The notes beneath the pieces were generated by a model. That model ran no database searches, was not told the origin of the DNA, and saw only the letters and a program-made list of their open reading frames with translations. The translations under genes were made by a program, and so were the position numbers. Shown here one piece after another: positions 52,722 to 62,789 of a DNA stretch of 64,000 nucleotides. Positions within the stretch are counted from its first letter, which is position 1. Every line of letters begins with the position of its first letter. Origin of the DNA: Roseiarcus sp963759955 (GTDB lineage: Bacteria; Pseudomonadota; Alphaproteobacteria; Rhizobiales; Beijerinckiaceae); the NCBI GenBank assembly GCA_963759955.1, contig CAVXCA010000050.1, positions 1 to 64,000 of the forward strand. The letters run 5' to 3'.

Positions 52722-55700
52722 ATGTCGATTGAAAAGAGTAAGAGCGTACGCGTCATTACGGAGCGTTCGAGGCTCGAGGGCCTTCTTTACGCGGCGCTCA
52801 TTTCCCCAGCGATCCTGTTCGCGGTCTACGGTGGGGAGTCCAAGGCGGGGCAGCTCCCCCTCAGCGCCTTCCAAACGTACAACGGCGCCAACGCGGCCGG
52901 CATTGTTCCGGGCCCGTTCGCGCTCTATTCGGTTTCGGTCGACAGCCTCGCGCCGACCCAGATGAACGAGGGGCTCACGGAAGTCGGCAAGAAGGCGGCG
53001 GGATTCGACCTTCTCGCGCCCTCGCAATTGCAAGCCGACCTGTTGACGGACATCGAGCCCGTCGTCATCGGACCCGGCGGCAAGCTCTATCTGACGGACG
53101 GCCATCACACCTTCACCGCCCTGCTCGACTCCATTTACGGCGCGTCGAATCCGACCGTCTACGTCGACGTCATCGCCAATTACTCGAATCTCACCACCGC
53201 CCAGTTCTTCGCGACGATGCAGTCGCAGAATTTGCTCCTGCCGCTCAACGACGGCGTTGCCGAAACCGTCAACGACGCGACCGGCGCCCCCATTCCCACC
53301 AGCCTGACTGGCCTGACGAGCGACGTTTACCGCGGTCTCGAATACAGCATCCTCAAGAACAAGAGCTCGAAGTTGTTCACGACGACGAGCAACATCACCG
53401 GGGCCGTCGGCGCCGCCACGCCCGGCCTCGACAAGATGACGGGGTTCTATTCCGACTTCCTCGAAGCTGCGGCTTATCGAGACGCCAATGGCGGACGTGG
53501 CCTGCCTTATCTGTCGCCGGGCGACATCGCGCTCGCCACGAAATGGAACCTCACCGGCTCGTCCACCACGACCTTGCCGAACGTCTCCGGCACGGTGACG
53601 GCGGCGCAGTTGCCCGGCTTCATTCTCAGCCAGAACATCGTCAACGCCGGCGGCGTCAGCGACGCCACGCTGGCCACGGGCGCGATGGACGGCAACGGCG
53701 GGTTCACCGGCGTTACGCAGATCAACGCCGGCACGGCCGCGAACCCGATCATGATCGGCACGCCGAACGTCGGCTTCGTCATGGAACTCGGCAACGACGC
53801 CGGCTATTCCGTCACGCTGGACGGGACCAACACTTACACCGGCGGCACGTCGATCCTCGCAGGCGACTTGATTGCGCAGGGCGACGCTTCGCTCGGTGCG
53901 GCGCCCACCGAGACCAACGCCGCCTTTCTATCCAGCCTGACGCTCAACGCCGCCGGCTATCCGACCAACGCGCTGTCGGCTGTCCAGGCGGACAATGGCA
54001 TCGTCTTCAACAGCCTGACGGAAGGCAACGGCACGCTGACGATCGGCACGACCACGGGCGGGACGTTCTCGACCTCTCGCCCGATCGCCGTCGACGGCGA
54101 AGCGGCGACGATCAACGTCAACGACAATATCGTGACGCTGAACGGCTCGCTCGTCTCGCTCGGCGCCAACGGCGTCGGCCTCGGCAACGCCACCGGCGTC
54201 GCGGATCTGACCATCGACGACCTCAGCTCCGCCGACGCCGGCAAGCTGATCCTGTCGACGGCGAGCCCCTACTTCTATGGCAATATCATCATCGGCAACT
54301 CGGGCGCGCCGACGGTGGAGGTAATGAGCGACGCCGCGCTCGGCAATACGACGGGTCCGGCGGCTTCGATCGGCGAGGTCGAGTTGAACGGAGGCACCCT
54401 GCAGGCGGGCGCTTCCTTCGCCGCGCCGGAGCGCAACCTGTTCCTCGGCGGCGGCAGCCAAATCGACGTCAACGGCTTCACGACGAGCTGGGGCACGATG
54501 ACCGACGTGCAGCGCACGCTGGAAATCCTCAACAGCAACACCACCACCGCCGGAGCGATCACTTTCAATAATCTCACTATTTCGGCGACGGCGACTTTGC
54601 AGCTGGCGGGCGGGGCGGCGGGCGAGACGGTGACCTTCGCCAATGGGATCGACCGGACCGGCCAGGACGCGCTGATCATCCAGCCCTCGTCCTCGAGTTC
54701 GCTGGGGACGAGCGAAAAGGTGTTCTCCAGCAGCGCGTCGGCGACGCTGGTGAACGGCATCGCGCCGGCCTGGATCGTCACCAACAACGGCGCCTCCAAG
54801 GGCGTCGGGCCTTATGATTTCGTCACCTATGGCGCCAACGGCTACGTCAAGGCGACTTATGACGCCTCCACGCTCAGCGCCTCGACCGGCGCCGACGTGG
54901 TCGGCCTGACTGGCAACGTGACGGCGAGCGGCACTGTCGCGGCCTACGCGCTGAACACCGAAGGCAAGGCGATCGCGCTCGGCTCGAATACCTTGACCAT
55001 CGGCGACGGCGTCGACGCGGCGGGCCTCATTCTCGCCAGCGGCAGCTCGATCAGCGGCGGAAAGCTGGCCTTCGGCGCCAGCGAAGGCGTGATCTGGCTC
55101 AGCGGGACCAATCCGACCATCTCGTCGCAGATCACCGGCTCCGGCGGCCTGACGTTCACCGGTTCGGGCGGCGTCACGATCAGCGCTGCGGCCAACGTCA
55201 GCGGCCTCATCGCGATCGATTCGGGCGCGGTCACCCTCTCTGCAACCAACGTCTTCGCGACCGACGTCTCCGGCGTCGACATGTCTAACGTTAAGAGCCA
55301 TCCGGCGGCCGCGACATTGAACGTGACTGCGAACAATATGCTCACCACGCTGAACACGGTGGGCAGCAACAGCGCGATCAACCTCAGCAACGGCGCGGCG
55401 CTGACGCTCGGCGACACGACCAACAATCTCTCCTCGACGATCAGCGCGACGCTCAAGCAAACCGGCACGGCGGTCGCGGGCGCGCTGACCCTCGACGGCT
55501 CCGGCCTGTTCGACTTTAGCGGCGGGAGCAGCAAGGCGCTGACTTTCGTGACGGGCAGCACCATCGTCGTCAACAACAGCGCCCAGTTTCGCGTCGCCGC
55601 CAGCGAATTCGCCAGCGCCGGTTTCGGAGTCGTGTTGAACGGCACGAGCCAGCTGCAGTTCGCGCAGAACGGCGGCGGCCAATTCGCCAATACGGTCTCG

Positions 55701-57917
55701 GGAACCGGCGAACTCCATCTCATCGGTGGCACGCTGCAGATCACCGGCACGAACAACACCTACACCGGCGGCACGGTCGTCGAAACCGGCTCGACCCTCG
55801 ACATCACCACCGCCAACCTCCCGGTGGCCAACCCCAACATCACCGACGCCGGCGGTCTGATCGTGTTCGACCAGGCGACGACCGGGACTTACGCGGGCGT
55901 CATCAGCGACGGCCTCGAAATGGGAACCGGCCCGCTGCTGTCCGGCTCGCTCGACAAGGACGACAGCAGCGGCGCCAATGGCGGCAATGTCATCCTCGCC
56001 CAGGCGCAGGCCTTCACCGGCGAGACTTATATCGAGGCCGGCACGCTGACCCTCGACGCGGTCGATACGCTGGCGACCAGCAGCGGCGTCGATCTCGGCC
56101 GCGTCGGCGGCTGCGTCGGGACGTGCAACGCCTCGACCCCGGCGGCGACTCTCGCGCTCGGCGCGAACAATACGATCCAGGCCCTGACGAGCGAAGCCGG
56201 GAACACGACTGCGGTGACGCTCGGCGCCTATACGCTGACGATCGATACGCCGTCCGGGGTGGGCGCCAGCTTCGCCGGCGCGATCGGCGGCGCGGGCTCG
56301 CTGGTCAAGAGCGGCGCCGGCGTTCAGGTCTTCACGGGCGCCCTGACCCCCGGCGCGGTGACGGTCGATGCGGGCCTTCTGGACCTCGCCAGCGGCGGCT
56401 CGATCGCCACGACCACAACCACCGTCCAGGGCGGCGTACTGGAACTCGACAGCGGTTCCTCGATCTCAAGCACGACCATCAATGTCGAAGCCGGCGGCGT
56501 GCTCTACGCTCCGGGCGGTTCGAGCGCGCTGGCCGCCTCGACCTTCAACAACAGCGGCGTGCTCGACCTGAACAACGGCGCGGCCAACAACGTCTTCGCC
56601 GTCGGCGCCTACAACGGCGCGGCGGGAAGCCAATTGCAGGTCGGCGTGAATTTCAACGCCGGGACGGCGGACAAGCTCGTCGTTTCCAGCGTGAGCGGCG
56701 CGAGCCAGATCGTGGTGACCGACGTCGCGTCGAGCCTGCCTGCCGTCTACAATCCGACCGGCATTCCCATCGTGGTGTCGGCCAGCCCCATGAACGCTTC
56801 GGCCTTCACGTTGGCGGGCGGTCCCATCCAGAAGGGCCTGTTCCAATACGATCTCGCCTATGAGGCCGACCCGGCGTTCGTGCTCGTCGGCACGCCGTCG
56901 GCGGAGGCCTACCGGCTCGCCGCGGTTCCCACGGCCGCTCAGTCGATTTGGCTGGACACCTCCGGCGTGTGGCTCGACCGCCAGTCCGACTTGCGCGATT
57001 TCCTCGGCGCGCCGGCGCCGGCGGCGAAGCCGGTTGACGGCGACGGCGCCCCGCCGCTCACCCCCGGCGTCTGGGCGCGCGCCGTGGGCGAATGGGCCGA
57101 CCGCGAACAGACGCAATCCTATTCGATCCTGAATAAGACCTATGATTTCCAAACCGGCTACACCCAGAACGTCGCCGGCATATACGGGGGCCTGGACGCC
57201 GGCACGGAAGGTTTGGTCAGCCACGACGACGCGCTGCTGTTCGGCGTGACGGCTGGCTACGTCAATTCGACCCAGAGCTTCAAAGACTCGACGACGACCG
57301 CCGCTTTCGAGGGCGGCTCGGTCGGAGTGAGCGCGACCTACCTGACCCAAGGCTTCTTCGTCGACGCCCTGCTGAAGAGCGACTTCCTCAATTTGCGCTA
57401 TTCGGCGCCTGCCGATAGCGTCTACGGCGCGGGCCGGCTTTCGACGAACGTCGTCAACCTCGGGGCGGTCGTCGACACGGGCTATCGCTTCGCCGTCGGC
57501 GGCAAGTCCTTCGTGGAGCCGCTGGCGACGCTCGCCTACGTGTCGTCGCATGTCGGCGACCTCTCTTTGGCGGGATCGCAGATCGCTTTCGGCGACAACG
57601 ATGTCCTTCGCGGCCGCCTCGGCCTGCGCAGCGGTATGACGCTCGTAGACGCCGCCGCCTACCGGATCGACGCCTCGGCGACCGCGAGCTATTGGGCGCG
57701 TCTGTCGGGCGGCACCGCGGCGACGATCGACTCCGGTTCGGGTGCGCCTTCATTGACCCTGTTCGACAAACAAGTGGCGGACTACGGCGAGGTCGGCCTC
57801 GGGTTGAACTATTCCAGCCTCAAGACCGGATGGTCCGGCTTCATGAAGGGTGATTATCAGTTCGCGACCGGCTTTAACGCGGGTTCGATCAAGGGCGGCG
57901 TGCGCTACGATTTTTGA
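52722..57917 (+). CDS. Giant autotransporter with N-terminal ParB-like domain
   Basis: 1731 residues. A long N-region (basic, then helix at residues 19-37) acts as an extended signal. Residues 45-290 resemble the ParB-like nuclease group (ParBc_2): LAPTQMNEGLTEVGKKAAGF, then VVIGPGGKLYLTDGHHTFTALLDS with DGHH at 126-129. The middle (about 330-1400) is a Gly/Thr/Asn-rich beta-helix with autotransporter-associated strands (GTNTYTGGTSILAGDL at two places). The C-terminal 290 residues form the beta-barrel (GVWARAVGEWADRE, ending GGVRYDF with terminal Phe). The passenger is thus displayed on the cell surface with the ParB-like part outermost. Frame is intact. The substrate is unknown. Confidence 0.88.
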   Translation: MSIEKSKSVRVITERSRLEGLLYAALISPAILFAVYGGESKAGQLPLSAFQTYNGANAAGIVPGPFALYSVSVDSLAPTQMNEGLTEVGKKAAGFDLLAPSQLQADLLTDIEPVVIGPGGKLYLTDGHHTFTALLDSIYGASNPTVYVDVIANYSNLTTAQFFATMQSQNLLLPLNDGVAETVNDATGAPIPTSLTGLTSDVYRGLEYSILKNKSSKLFTTTSNITGAVGAATPGLDKMTGFYSDFLEAAAYRDANGGRGLPYLSPGDIALATKWNLTGSSTTTLPNVSGTVTAAQLPGFILSQNIVNAGGVSDATLATGAMDGNGGFTGVTQINAGTAANPIMIGTPNVGFVMELGNDAGYSVTLDGTNTYTGGTSILAGDLIAQGDASLGAAPTETNAAFLSSLTLNAAGYPTNALSAVQADNGIVFNSLTEGNGTLTIGTTTGGTFSTSRPIAVDGEAATINVNDNIVTLNGSLVSLGANGVGLGNATGVADLTIDDLSSADAGKLILSTASPYFYGNIIIGNSGAPTVEVMSDAALGNTTGPAASIGEVELNGGTLQAGASFAAPERNLFLGGGSQIDVNGFTTSWGTMTDVQRTLEILNSNTTTAGAITFNNLTISATATLQLAGGAAGETVTFANGIDRTGQDALIIQPSSSSSLGTSEKVFSSSASATLVNGIAPAWIVTNNGASKGVGPYDFVTYGANGYVKATYDASTLSASTGADVVGLTGNVTASGTVAAYALNTEGKAIALGSNTLTIGDGVDAAGLILASGSSISGGKLAFGASEGVIWLSGTNPTISSQITGSGGLTFTGSGGVTISAAANVSGLIAIDSGAVTLSATNVFATDVSGVDMSNVKSHPAAATLNVTANNMLTTLNTVGSNSAINLSNGAALTLGDTTNNLSSTISATLKQTGTAVAGALTLDGSGLFDFSGGSSKALTFVTGSTIVVNNSAQFRVAASEFASAGFGVVLNGTSQLQFAQNGGGQFANTVSGTGELHLIGGTLQITGTNNTYTGGTVVETGSTLDITTANLPVANPNITDAGGLIVFDQATTGTYAGVISDGLEMGTGPLLSGSLDKDDSSGANGGNVILAQAQAFTGETYIEAGTLTLDAVDTLATSSGVDLGRVGGCVGTCNASTPAATLALGANNTIQALTSEAGNTTAVTLGAYTLTIDTPSGVGASFAGAIGGAGSLVKSGAGVQVFTGALTPGAVTVDAGLLDLASGGSIATTTTTVQGGVLELDSGSSISSTTINVEAGGVLYAPGGSSALAASTFNNSGVLDLNNGAANNVFAVGAYNGAAGSQLQVGVNFNAGTADKLVVSSVSGASQIVVTDVASSLPAVYNPTGIPIVVSASPMNASAFTLAGGPIQKGLFQYDLAYEADPAFVLVGTPSAEAYRLAAVPTAAQSIWLDTSGVWLDRQSDLRDFLGAPAPAAKPVDGDGAPPLTPGVWARAVGEWADREQTQSYSILNKTYDFQTGYTQNVAGIYGGLDAGTEGLVSHDDALLFGVTAGYVNSTQSFKDSTTTAAFEGGSVGVSATYLTQGFFVDALLKSDFLNLRYSAPADSVYGAGRLSTNVVNLGAVVDTGYRFAVGGKSFVEPLATLAYVSSHVGDLSLAGSQIAFGDNDVLRGRLGLRSGMTLVDAAAYRIDASATASYWARLSGGTAATIDSGSGAPSLTLFDKQVADYGEVGLGLNYSSLKTGWSGFMKGDYQFATGFNAGSIKGGVRYDF

Positions 57918-58276
57918 ACCGCTCGCCTTGCGGATCTAAGTAACGTCTCGAGGGACGAACTGTTTCGGCCGGCGATCCCTCCTCGGCAAGCCGAGCCATG
58001 CGGACGCCGCCGATTTTCCGAGGTCGAACTGATTTCATTTGGCGGTTCGACTCCCGGTCAACGTGTCGTTTGCGAGCGTCGTGAAGCGCTAAGGCGATGA
58101 TAACGACGCGCATTCGCTGGAGCCGGCGTGGCCGCGCCGCGGTCGCTGTCGGGTGGGCGTGACGAGCGACGGCCGATATTTTCCCGCGGGCGCCTTGCGC
58201 GGGCCGGCGCGCATCCCAATGTCTTGCCGGCCGAGCCCGATTTTTCGGCGCGGCGCATCATGACGGAGGCTCTGAG
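57918..58276. other. Intergenic region after the autotransporter
   Basis: 359 bases without a supported gene. Includes the ribosome-binding site (GGAGG, 58262-58266) of the DUF2852 gene. No clear terminator hairpin identified. Confidence 0.4.
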
Positions 58277-58786
58277 ATGAGCACGGCGCAAAGCACGGCG
58301 GGCGGGTCGAATGGCGCTCGGGAATTCGGTCCGGGCGAATGGGCGAACACGACGTGGCGACGCCACGGCTGCGGGGCGAGCCGCTGGACCGCGTTCGAAC
58401 TCGCCGCCATGATCTTGGGATTTATCGTCTTCTGGCCGATCGGCCTGGCGATTCTCGGCTACAAGTTCTGGCAGCGCAGATACGGCGGCGACGACCTGCA
58501 GACTTTTGCGGCCGCCAGGTGGAGCCAGGCGCGCAGCGCCATGGCCGGCGCGTCGCGCTCCTATTCATGCGGCTCGTGGAGCCGGGGCGGGTTCTACCCC
58601 GGCTCGACCGGGAATTCCGCATTCGACGAGTGGCGGGCAGGGGAGCTCGCCCGCCTCGAGGCGGAGCGCCACAAGCTCGAAGAGGCGCACCGCGAATTCG
58701 CCGAATTCGTCGAGAACCTGCGCAAGGCCAAGGACCGCGAGGAATTCGAGCGCTTCATGAACGCGCGCAACCGGCCGCAGACGTAA
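58277..58786 (+). CDS. DUF2852 family membrane protein
   Basis: 169 residues. One or two membrane segments (FELAAMILGFIVFWPIGLAIL) are followed by YKFWQRRYGG, a Gly/Ser linker (GSTGNSAFDEWRAGELARLEAE) and a charged coiled coil (HREFAEFVENLRKAKDREEFERFM). This matches DUF2852, an uncharacterised alphaproteobacterial family. ATG preceded by GGAGG. Function unknown. Confidence 0.88.
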   Translation: MSTAQSTAGGSNGAREFGPGEWANTTWRRHGCGASRWTAFELAAMILGFIVFWPIGLAILGYKFWQRRYGGDDLQTFAAARWSQARSAMAGASRSYSCGSWSRGGFYPGSTGNSAFDEWRAGELARLEAERHKLEEAHREFAEFVENLRKAKDREEFERFMNARNRPQT

Positions 58787-58830
58787 GCGGCGGGCCGCCT
58801 CCTTCTCCAGCACGGGGATAAGGGGCGCCC

Positions 58831-60135
58831 TCAAGCCCCGAACACGCGCGCGAAAATCGTGTCGACGTGCTTGAGATGATAGCCGAGGTCGAACAGGGCT
58901 TCGAGTTCGGCCGGCGATAACGCTTTGGCGACGTCCTTGTCGGCCTTGAGCAGCGTGAGGAAATCGCCCTCGCCGCGCCATACTGGCATGGCGTTGCGCT
59001 GCACCAAGGAGTAGGCGTCCTCGCGCGAGACGCCCTTCTGGGTCAGCGCGAGCAGCACGCGCTGGGAATGGATGAGGCCGCCGAGCCGGTCGAGATTCTT
59101 GCGCATGTTGTCGGGATAGACCACCAACTTGTCGACGACGCCCGTCAGCCGCGCGAGCGCGAAGTCGAGGGTGATCGTCGCGTCGGGGCCGATCATCCGC
59201 TCGACCGAGGAATGCGAAATGTCGCGCTCGTGCCACAGCGCGACGTCTTCGAGCGCCGGCGTCACCGCCGAACGCACCATGCGCGCCAGGCCCGTCAGGT
59301 TCTCGGTCAGCACCGGATTGCGCTTGTGCGGCATCGCCGAGGAGCCCTTCTGCCCCTCGGAAAAATACTCCTCCGCCTCCAGCACCTCGGTGCGCTGGAG
59401 ATGGCGGATTTCGGTGGCCAGACGCTCGATCGACGAGGCGACGACGCCGAGCGCGGCGAAGAACGCGGCGTGGCGGTCGCGCGGGATCACCTGGGTCGAA
59501 ATCGGCTCCGGGATCAGGCCCATCTTTTTCGCCACATGCTCTTCGACGCGCGGATCGATGTTGGCGAAGGTGCCGACGGCGCCTGATATCGCGCAGGTCG
59601 AGATTTCCGCACGCGCCGCGACGAGCCGCGCCCTCGCGCGCGCGAACTCGGCGTAGGCGAGCGCCAACTTGAGGCCGAACGTGGTCGGCTCGGCGTGGAT
59701 GCCGTGCGAACGGCCGATGGTCGGCGTCAGCTTGTGCTCGTGGGCGCGGCGCTTGATCGCCGCGAGCAGGGCGTCGACGTCGCCGATCAGGATGTCGCTG
59801 GCGCGCTGCAATTGCACGGCCAGGCACGTGTCGAGCACGTCGGAACTGGTCATGCCCTGATGCACGAAGCGCGCATCGGGGCCGATGAATTCGGCCAGAT
59901 GCGTCAGGAACGCGATGACGTCGTGCTTGGTGACGCGCTCGATTTCGTCGATGCGCGCGACGTCGAAAGTCACGTTCCCCGCCTTCTCCCAGATCGCTTT
60001 GGCGCTTTGCTTGGGGATGACGCCGATCTCGGCGAGCGCGTCGCAGGCGTGCGCCTCGATCTCGAACCAGATCTTGAAGCGCGTCTGCGGCGCCCAGATC
60101 GCGACCATTTCGGGACGGGAATAACGCGGGATCAT
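58831..60135 (-). CDS. purB: Adenylosuccinate lyase
   Basis: 434 residues from MIPRYSRPEMVAIWAPQTRF, the standard start; an in-frame ATG at 60150 would add five residues. Fumarase/aspartase superfamily, with the signature GSSAMPHKRNP (catalytic Ser in the flexible loop), TSSDVLDTCLAVQL and GRSHGIHAEPTTFG. It makes two cuts in purine synthesis: SAICAR to AICAR and adenylosuccinate to AMP. Not in an operon with other pur genes here. Confidence 0.96.
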   Translation of the reverse strand: MIPRYSRPEMVAIWAPQTRFKIWFEIEAHACDALAEIGVIPKQSAKAIWEKAGNVTFDVARIDEIERVTKHDVIAFLTHLAEFIGPDARFVHQGMTSSDVLDTCLAVQLQRASDILIGDVDALLAAIKRRAHEHKLTPTIGRSHGIHAEPTTFGLKLALAYAEFARARARLVAARAEISTCAISGAVGTFANIDPRVEEHVAKKMGLIPEPISTQVIPRDRHAAFFAALGVVASSIERLATEIRHLQRTEVLEAEEYFSEGQKGSSAMPHKRNPVLTENLTGLARMVRSAVTPALEDVALWHERDISHSSVERMIGPDATITLDFALARLTGVVDKLVVYPDNMRKNLDRLGGLIHSQRVLLALTQKGVSREDAYSLVQRNAMPVWRGEGDFLTLLKADKDVAKALSPAELEALFDLGYHLKHVDTIFARVFGA

Positions 60136-60289
60136 TTGGGGCGGGTCCATTGGGGAAAAGGGCAGGAGGGGTCTATAGGAAGCCGGTGCAAAGATCGAGA
60201 CCCGCCCCCGCGTCCTCATAGCCCATTGCCAGGGCGGCCCCACGCCGGGCACAAAGGCGCCTCGAGCCCGCAACCAGGAGATTCGCCGC

Positions 60290-61540
60290 GTGTCCTCGTC
60301 GAAAACCGATGTCGTCGTCCTTGGCGCCGGAATCGTCGGCGTCTGCGCGGCGCTGCACGTGCAGGCGCGCGGTCGCGCCGTAACGCTTGTCGATCGCCTG
60401 GGGGCCGTGGCGCGCGAGACGAGCTTCGGCAACGCCGGCATCGTGCAGAGCGAGGCGGTTTTCCCCTACGTGTTTCCCCGCGCGCCGGTCGAAGTCGCCG
60501 TCGCCGCGCTCAATCTCGATCCGCGCGTGCAGATTCGCTACAGCGCCTTGCCTTCGATCGCTCCGTGGGTTTGGCGATATTTCCTCGCCTCGTCGGAGAA
60601 ATCGCGGCAGGCCGTGGGGATGGCGACGCGCGGGCTGATCCTGCGCTGCATCGCCGAACATCGCGCGCTCGCCGAGGCCGCGGGCGCGAGCGCGCTCTTG
60701 CGCGAAGGTGGCTGGATCAAGGTGTTCCGCACCTCGCGCGGCGAGGATCTCGCGCTCGCTGACATCGAGGAGACGAGGCCCTTCGGCATCGCCAGCGCGA
60801 CGCTGACCCGCGATCAACTCCTCGCGCTCGAGCCGCACTTGAGCGAGGTCGCCAAGGGCGGCGTGCATTTTACCGAACCGCTGACGACCCCCGACCCGGA
60901 AGGTCTGGCGAAGGCCTACGCCGATCTTTTCGTCAAGCGCGGCGGCAAGCTGATCAAGGGCGACGCGCGCTCGCTGCAAGCCTCCGGCGCCGGCTGGTCG
61001 GTGGCTGCCGAGGACGGGCCGCTGCAAGCCTCGGACGTCGTCGTCGCGCTGGGGCCGTGGTCGGGAGACCTCGCGGCGGCGTTCGGCTACCGCCTGCCGT
61101 TCGGCGTCAAACGCGGCTATCACATGCATTACGGCGCCAAGGGGAACGCCGCGCTCAGCCGCCCGGTGCTCGATCTCGAAAGAGGTTACTTGATGGCGCC
61201 GATGACGCGCGGCGTGCGCCTGACCACCGGCGCCGAATTCGCGCGCCGCGACGACCCGCCCTCCACCGCCCATCTCGATCGCCTCGAGCCGTGCGGGCGC
61301 GAGTTGTTTCCGCTCGCCGAACGGCTCGACCCCCAGCCCTGGCTGGGGAGCCGGCCTTGCCTGCCCGACATGGCGCCGGTCATCGGCCCGGCGCCGCGCC
61401 ACAAGGGTCTGTGGTTCGATTTCGGCCATCAGCACCTCGGCCTGACGCTCGGCCCGGTCAGCGGCGTGTTGCTCGCGCAAATGATGGCGGGCGAGAAACC
61501 GTTCGTCGATCCTAAGCCGTTCGCGGCGGATAGGTTTTGA
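60290..61540 (+). CDS. FAD-dependent oxidoreductase, D-amino acid dehydrogenase-like
   Basis: 416 residues from a GTG at 60290. The dinucleotide fold VVVLGAGIVGVCAALHVQARG is followed by ETSFGNAGIVQSEA, and C-terminally by RPCLPDMAPVIGPAP and LWFDFGHQHLGLTLGPVSG, as in DadA-type deaminating dehydrogenases. It oxidises a D-amino acid to the 2-oxo acid and passes electrons to the respiratory chain. Substrate not defined; other amine oxidases of this class are possible. It ends just before a strong palindrome and converges with the DmpA-like gene. Confidence 0.9.
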   Translation: MSSSKTDVVVLGAGIVGVCAALHVQARGRAVTLVDRLGAVARETSFGNAGIVQSEAVFPYVFPRAPVEVAVAALNLDPRVQIRYSALPSIAPWVWRYFLASSEKSRQAVGMATRGLILRCIAEHRALAEAAGASALLREGGWIKVFRTSRGEDLALADIEETRPFGIASATLTRDQLLALEPHLSEVAKGGVHFTEPLTTPDPEGLAKAYADLFVKRGGKLIKGDARSLQASGAGWSVAAEDGPLQASDVVVALGPWSGDLAAAFGYRLPFGVKRGYHMHYGAKGNAALSRPVLDLERGYLMAPMTRGVRLTTGAEFARRDDPPSTAHLDRLEPCGRELFPLAERLDPQPWLGSRPCLPDMAPVIGPAPRHKGLWFDFGHQHLGLTLGPVSGVLLAQMMAGEKPFVDPKPFAADRF

Positions 61541-61552
61541 GAGGGGCAGCAG

Positions 61553-61642
<90 letters not shown>

Positions 61643-62626
61643 CTACTGCCCATACCGCCCCTTCCAGCTCGGCAGCGCCCCGGCGAAGGGCAGCGGCGTC
61701 GCCTCGTAGACGCCGCGGGCGATCGAACGCGCGACGCATTCGGCGGCGAGGGCGCCGATCTCGGTGAGATCGCGCAAGGTCGGCTCGCGCGCCGCGCGCC
61801 CCGTCGCCGCAGCGAACATGATATCGCCGTCCATCGGCGCGTTGGCGGGCCGCAGCGCGAGGGCGAAGCCGGCCTGCGCCATGATCGCGACGCGCGCCGT
61901 CTGCGCCTTGGTCAGGCGGGCGTCGGTGGCGACGACGGCGAGGGTGGTGTTGGCGTTTCCTTCGGTCTTGAGCGCGAATTCCAGCGCGTCGTCGGCCGGG
62001 CCAGCGCCGAGGCCGCCGAATTCCGCGCCGCGCTCGTAGGGCGACGCCCAGAAATGCGGCCCGGCGCCGCGCGTCGCACGCCCGACCGCGTTGACGGCGA
62101 CCAGCGCGCCGACGAGGAAGCCGCCCGAGGCGAACGCGCTCGCCGAGCCGAGCCCGCCCTTGAGGCCGCATATCGTCGCGCCGTAGCCGGCGCCGGCGGT
62201 GCCGAGCGCGAATTCCGCGCCGGCGTTCGCCGCCGCCGCGAAGCCCATGTCCCAATAGGGAGGGCGGCGGCCCCAGGCCTTGTCGCCGCCGTTGTTGAGA
62301 TCGAACAAAGCCGCGCCGGGGACGATCGGCACGCGCGCGGCGCCGACCGCAAAGCCGCGCCCGTTTTCGGCGAGGCAGGCCATCGCGCCGCCCACCGCAT
62401 CGAGGCCGAAGGCCGAGCCGCCGGACAGCACCAAAGCGTCGACCCGTTCGACCGTCATCTCGGGGGCGAGCAGCGCCCCGTCGCGCAGCGCCGGCGCGCC
62501 GCCAGGAATGGCGAGGCCCGCGGTCGCCGGCTCGTCGAAGACGACGACGCTGACGCCCGAGGCGAGCCGCGCGTCTTGCGCGGCGCCGACGCGCAGGCCG
62601 GGAATGTCGGTGATGAGATTGTTCAT
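61643..62626 (-). CDS. P1 family (DmpA-like, S58) peptidase
   Basis: 327 residues. MNNLITDIPGLRVGAAQDA, SVVVFDEPATAGLAIPGGAP, LVLSGGSAFGLDAVGGAM and the self-processing-like NANTTLAVVATDARLTKAQ (threonine nucleophile region) fit DmpA/P1 peptidases. They are N-terminal nucleophile aminopeptidases that split themselves into two chains and act on D- or beta-amino-acid peptides. The catalytic residue is usually Ser/Cys/Thr at the cleavage; TTL is the candidate. Converges on the DadA-like gene. Confidence 0.88.
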   Translation of the reverse strand: MNNLITDIPGLRVGAAQDARLASGVSVVVFDEPATAGLAIPGGAPALRDGALLAPEMTVERVDALVLSGGSAFGLDAVGGAMACLAENGRGFAVGAARVPIVPGAALFDLNNGGDKAWGRRPPYWDMGFAAAANAGAEFALGTAGAGYGATICGLKGGLGSASAFASGGFLVGALVAVNAVGRATRGAGPHFWASPYERGAEFGGLGAGPADDALEFALKTEGNANTTLAVVATDARLTKAQTARVAIMAQAGFALALRPANAPMDGDIMFAAATGRAAREPTLRDLTEIGALAAECVARSIARGVYEATPLPFAGALPSWKGRYGQ

Positions 62627-62789
62627 GGGCGTCCGCTCCGCGCGCGGGAAACAGCAGTATGCCAGACAGTCCCAGTAAGGTTACCTCAAGCGCAAGCGCC
62701 GTCGGCCTTTTCCGTCCGCGTGACGGAAGCCGCGCTTCGCACTAGTATATTTTCATGCCGCCCGCCATCCCGTCCCGCGACGCCGCGCC

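Noticed and set aside
53928..55718. 596-codon open frame antisense to the autotransporter
   Set aside because: It is a GC-rich shadow of the repeat passenger, Arg/Asp-rich, with no recognisable motif.
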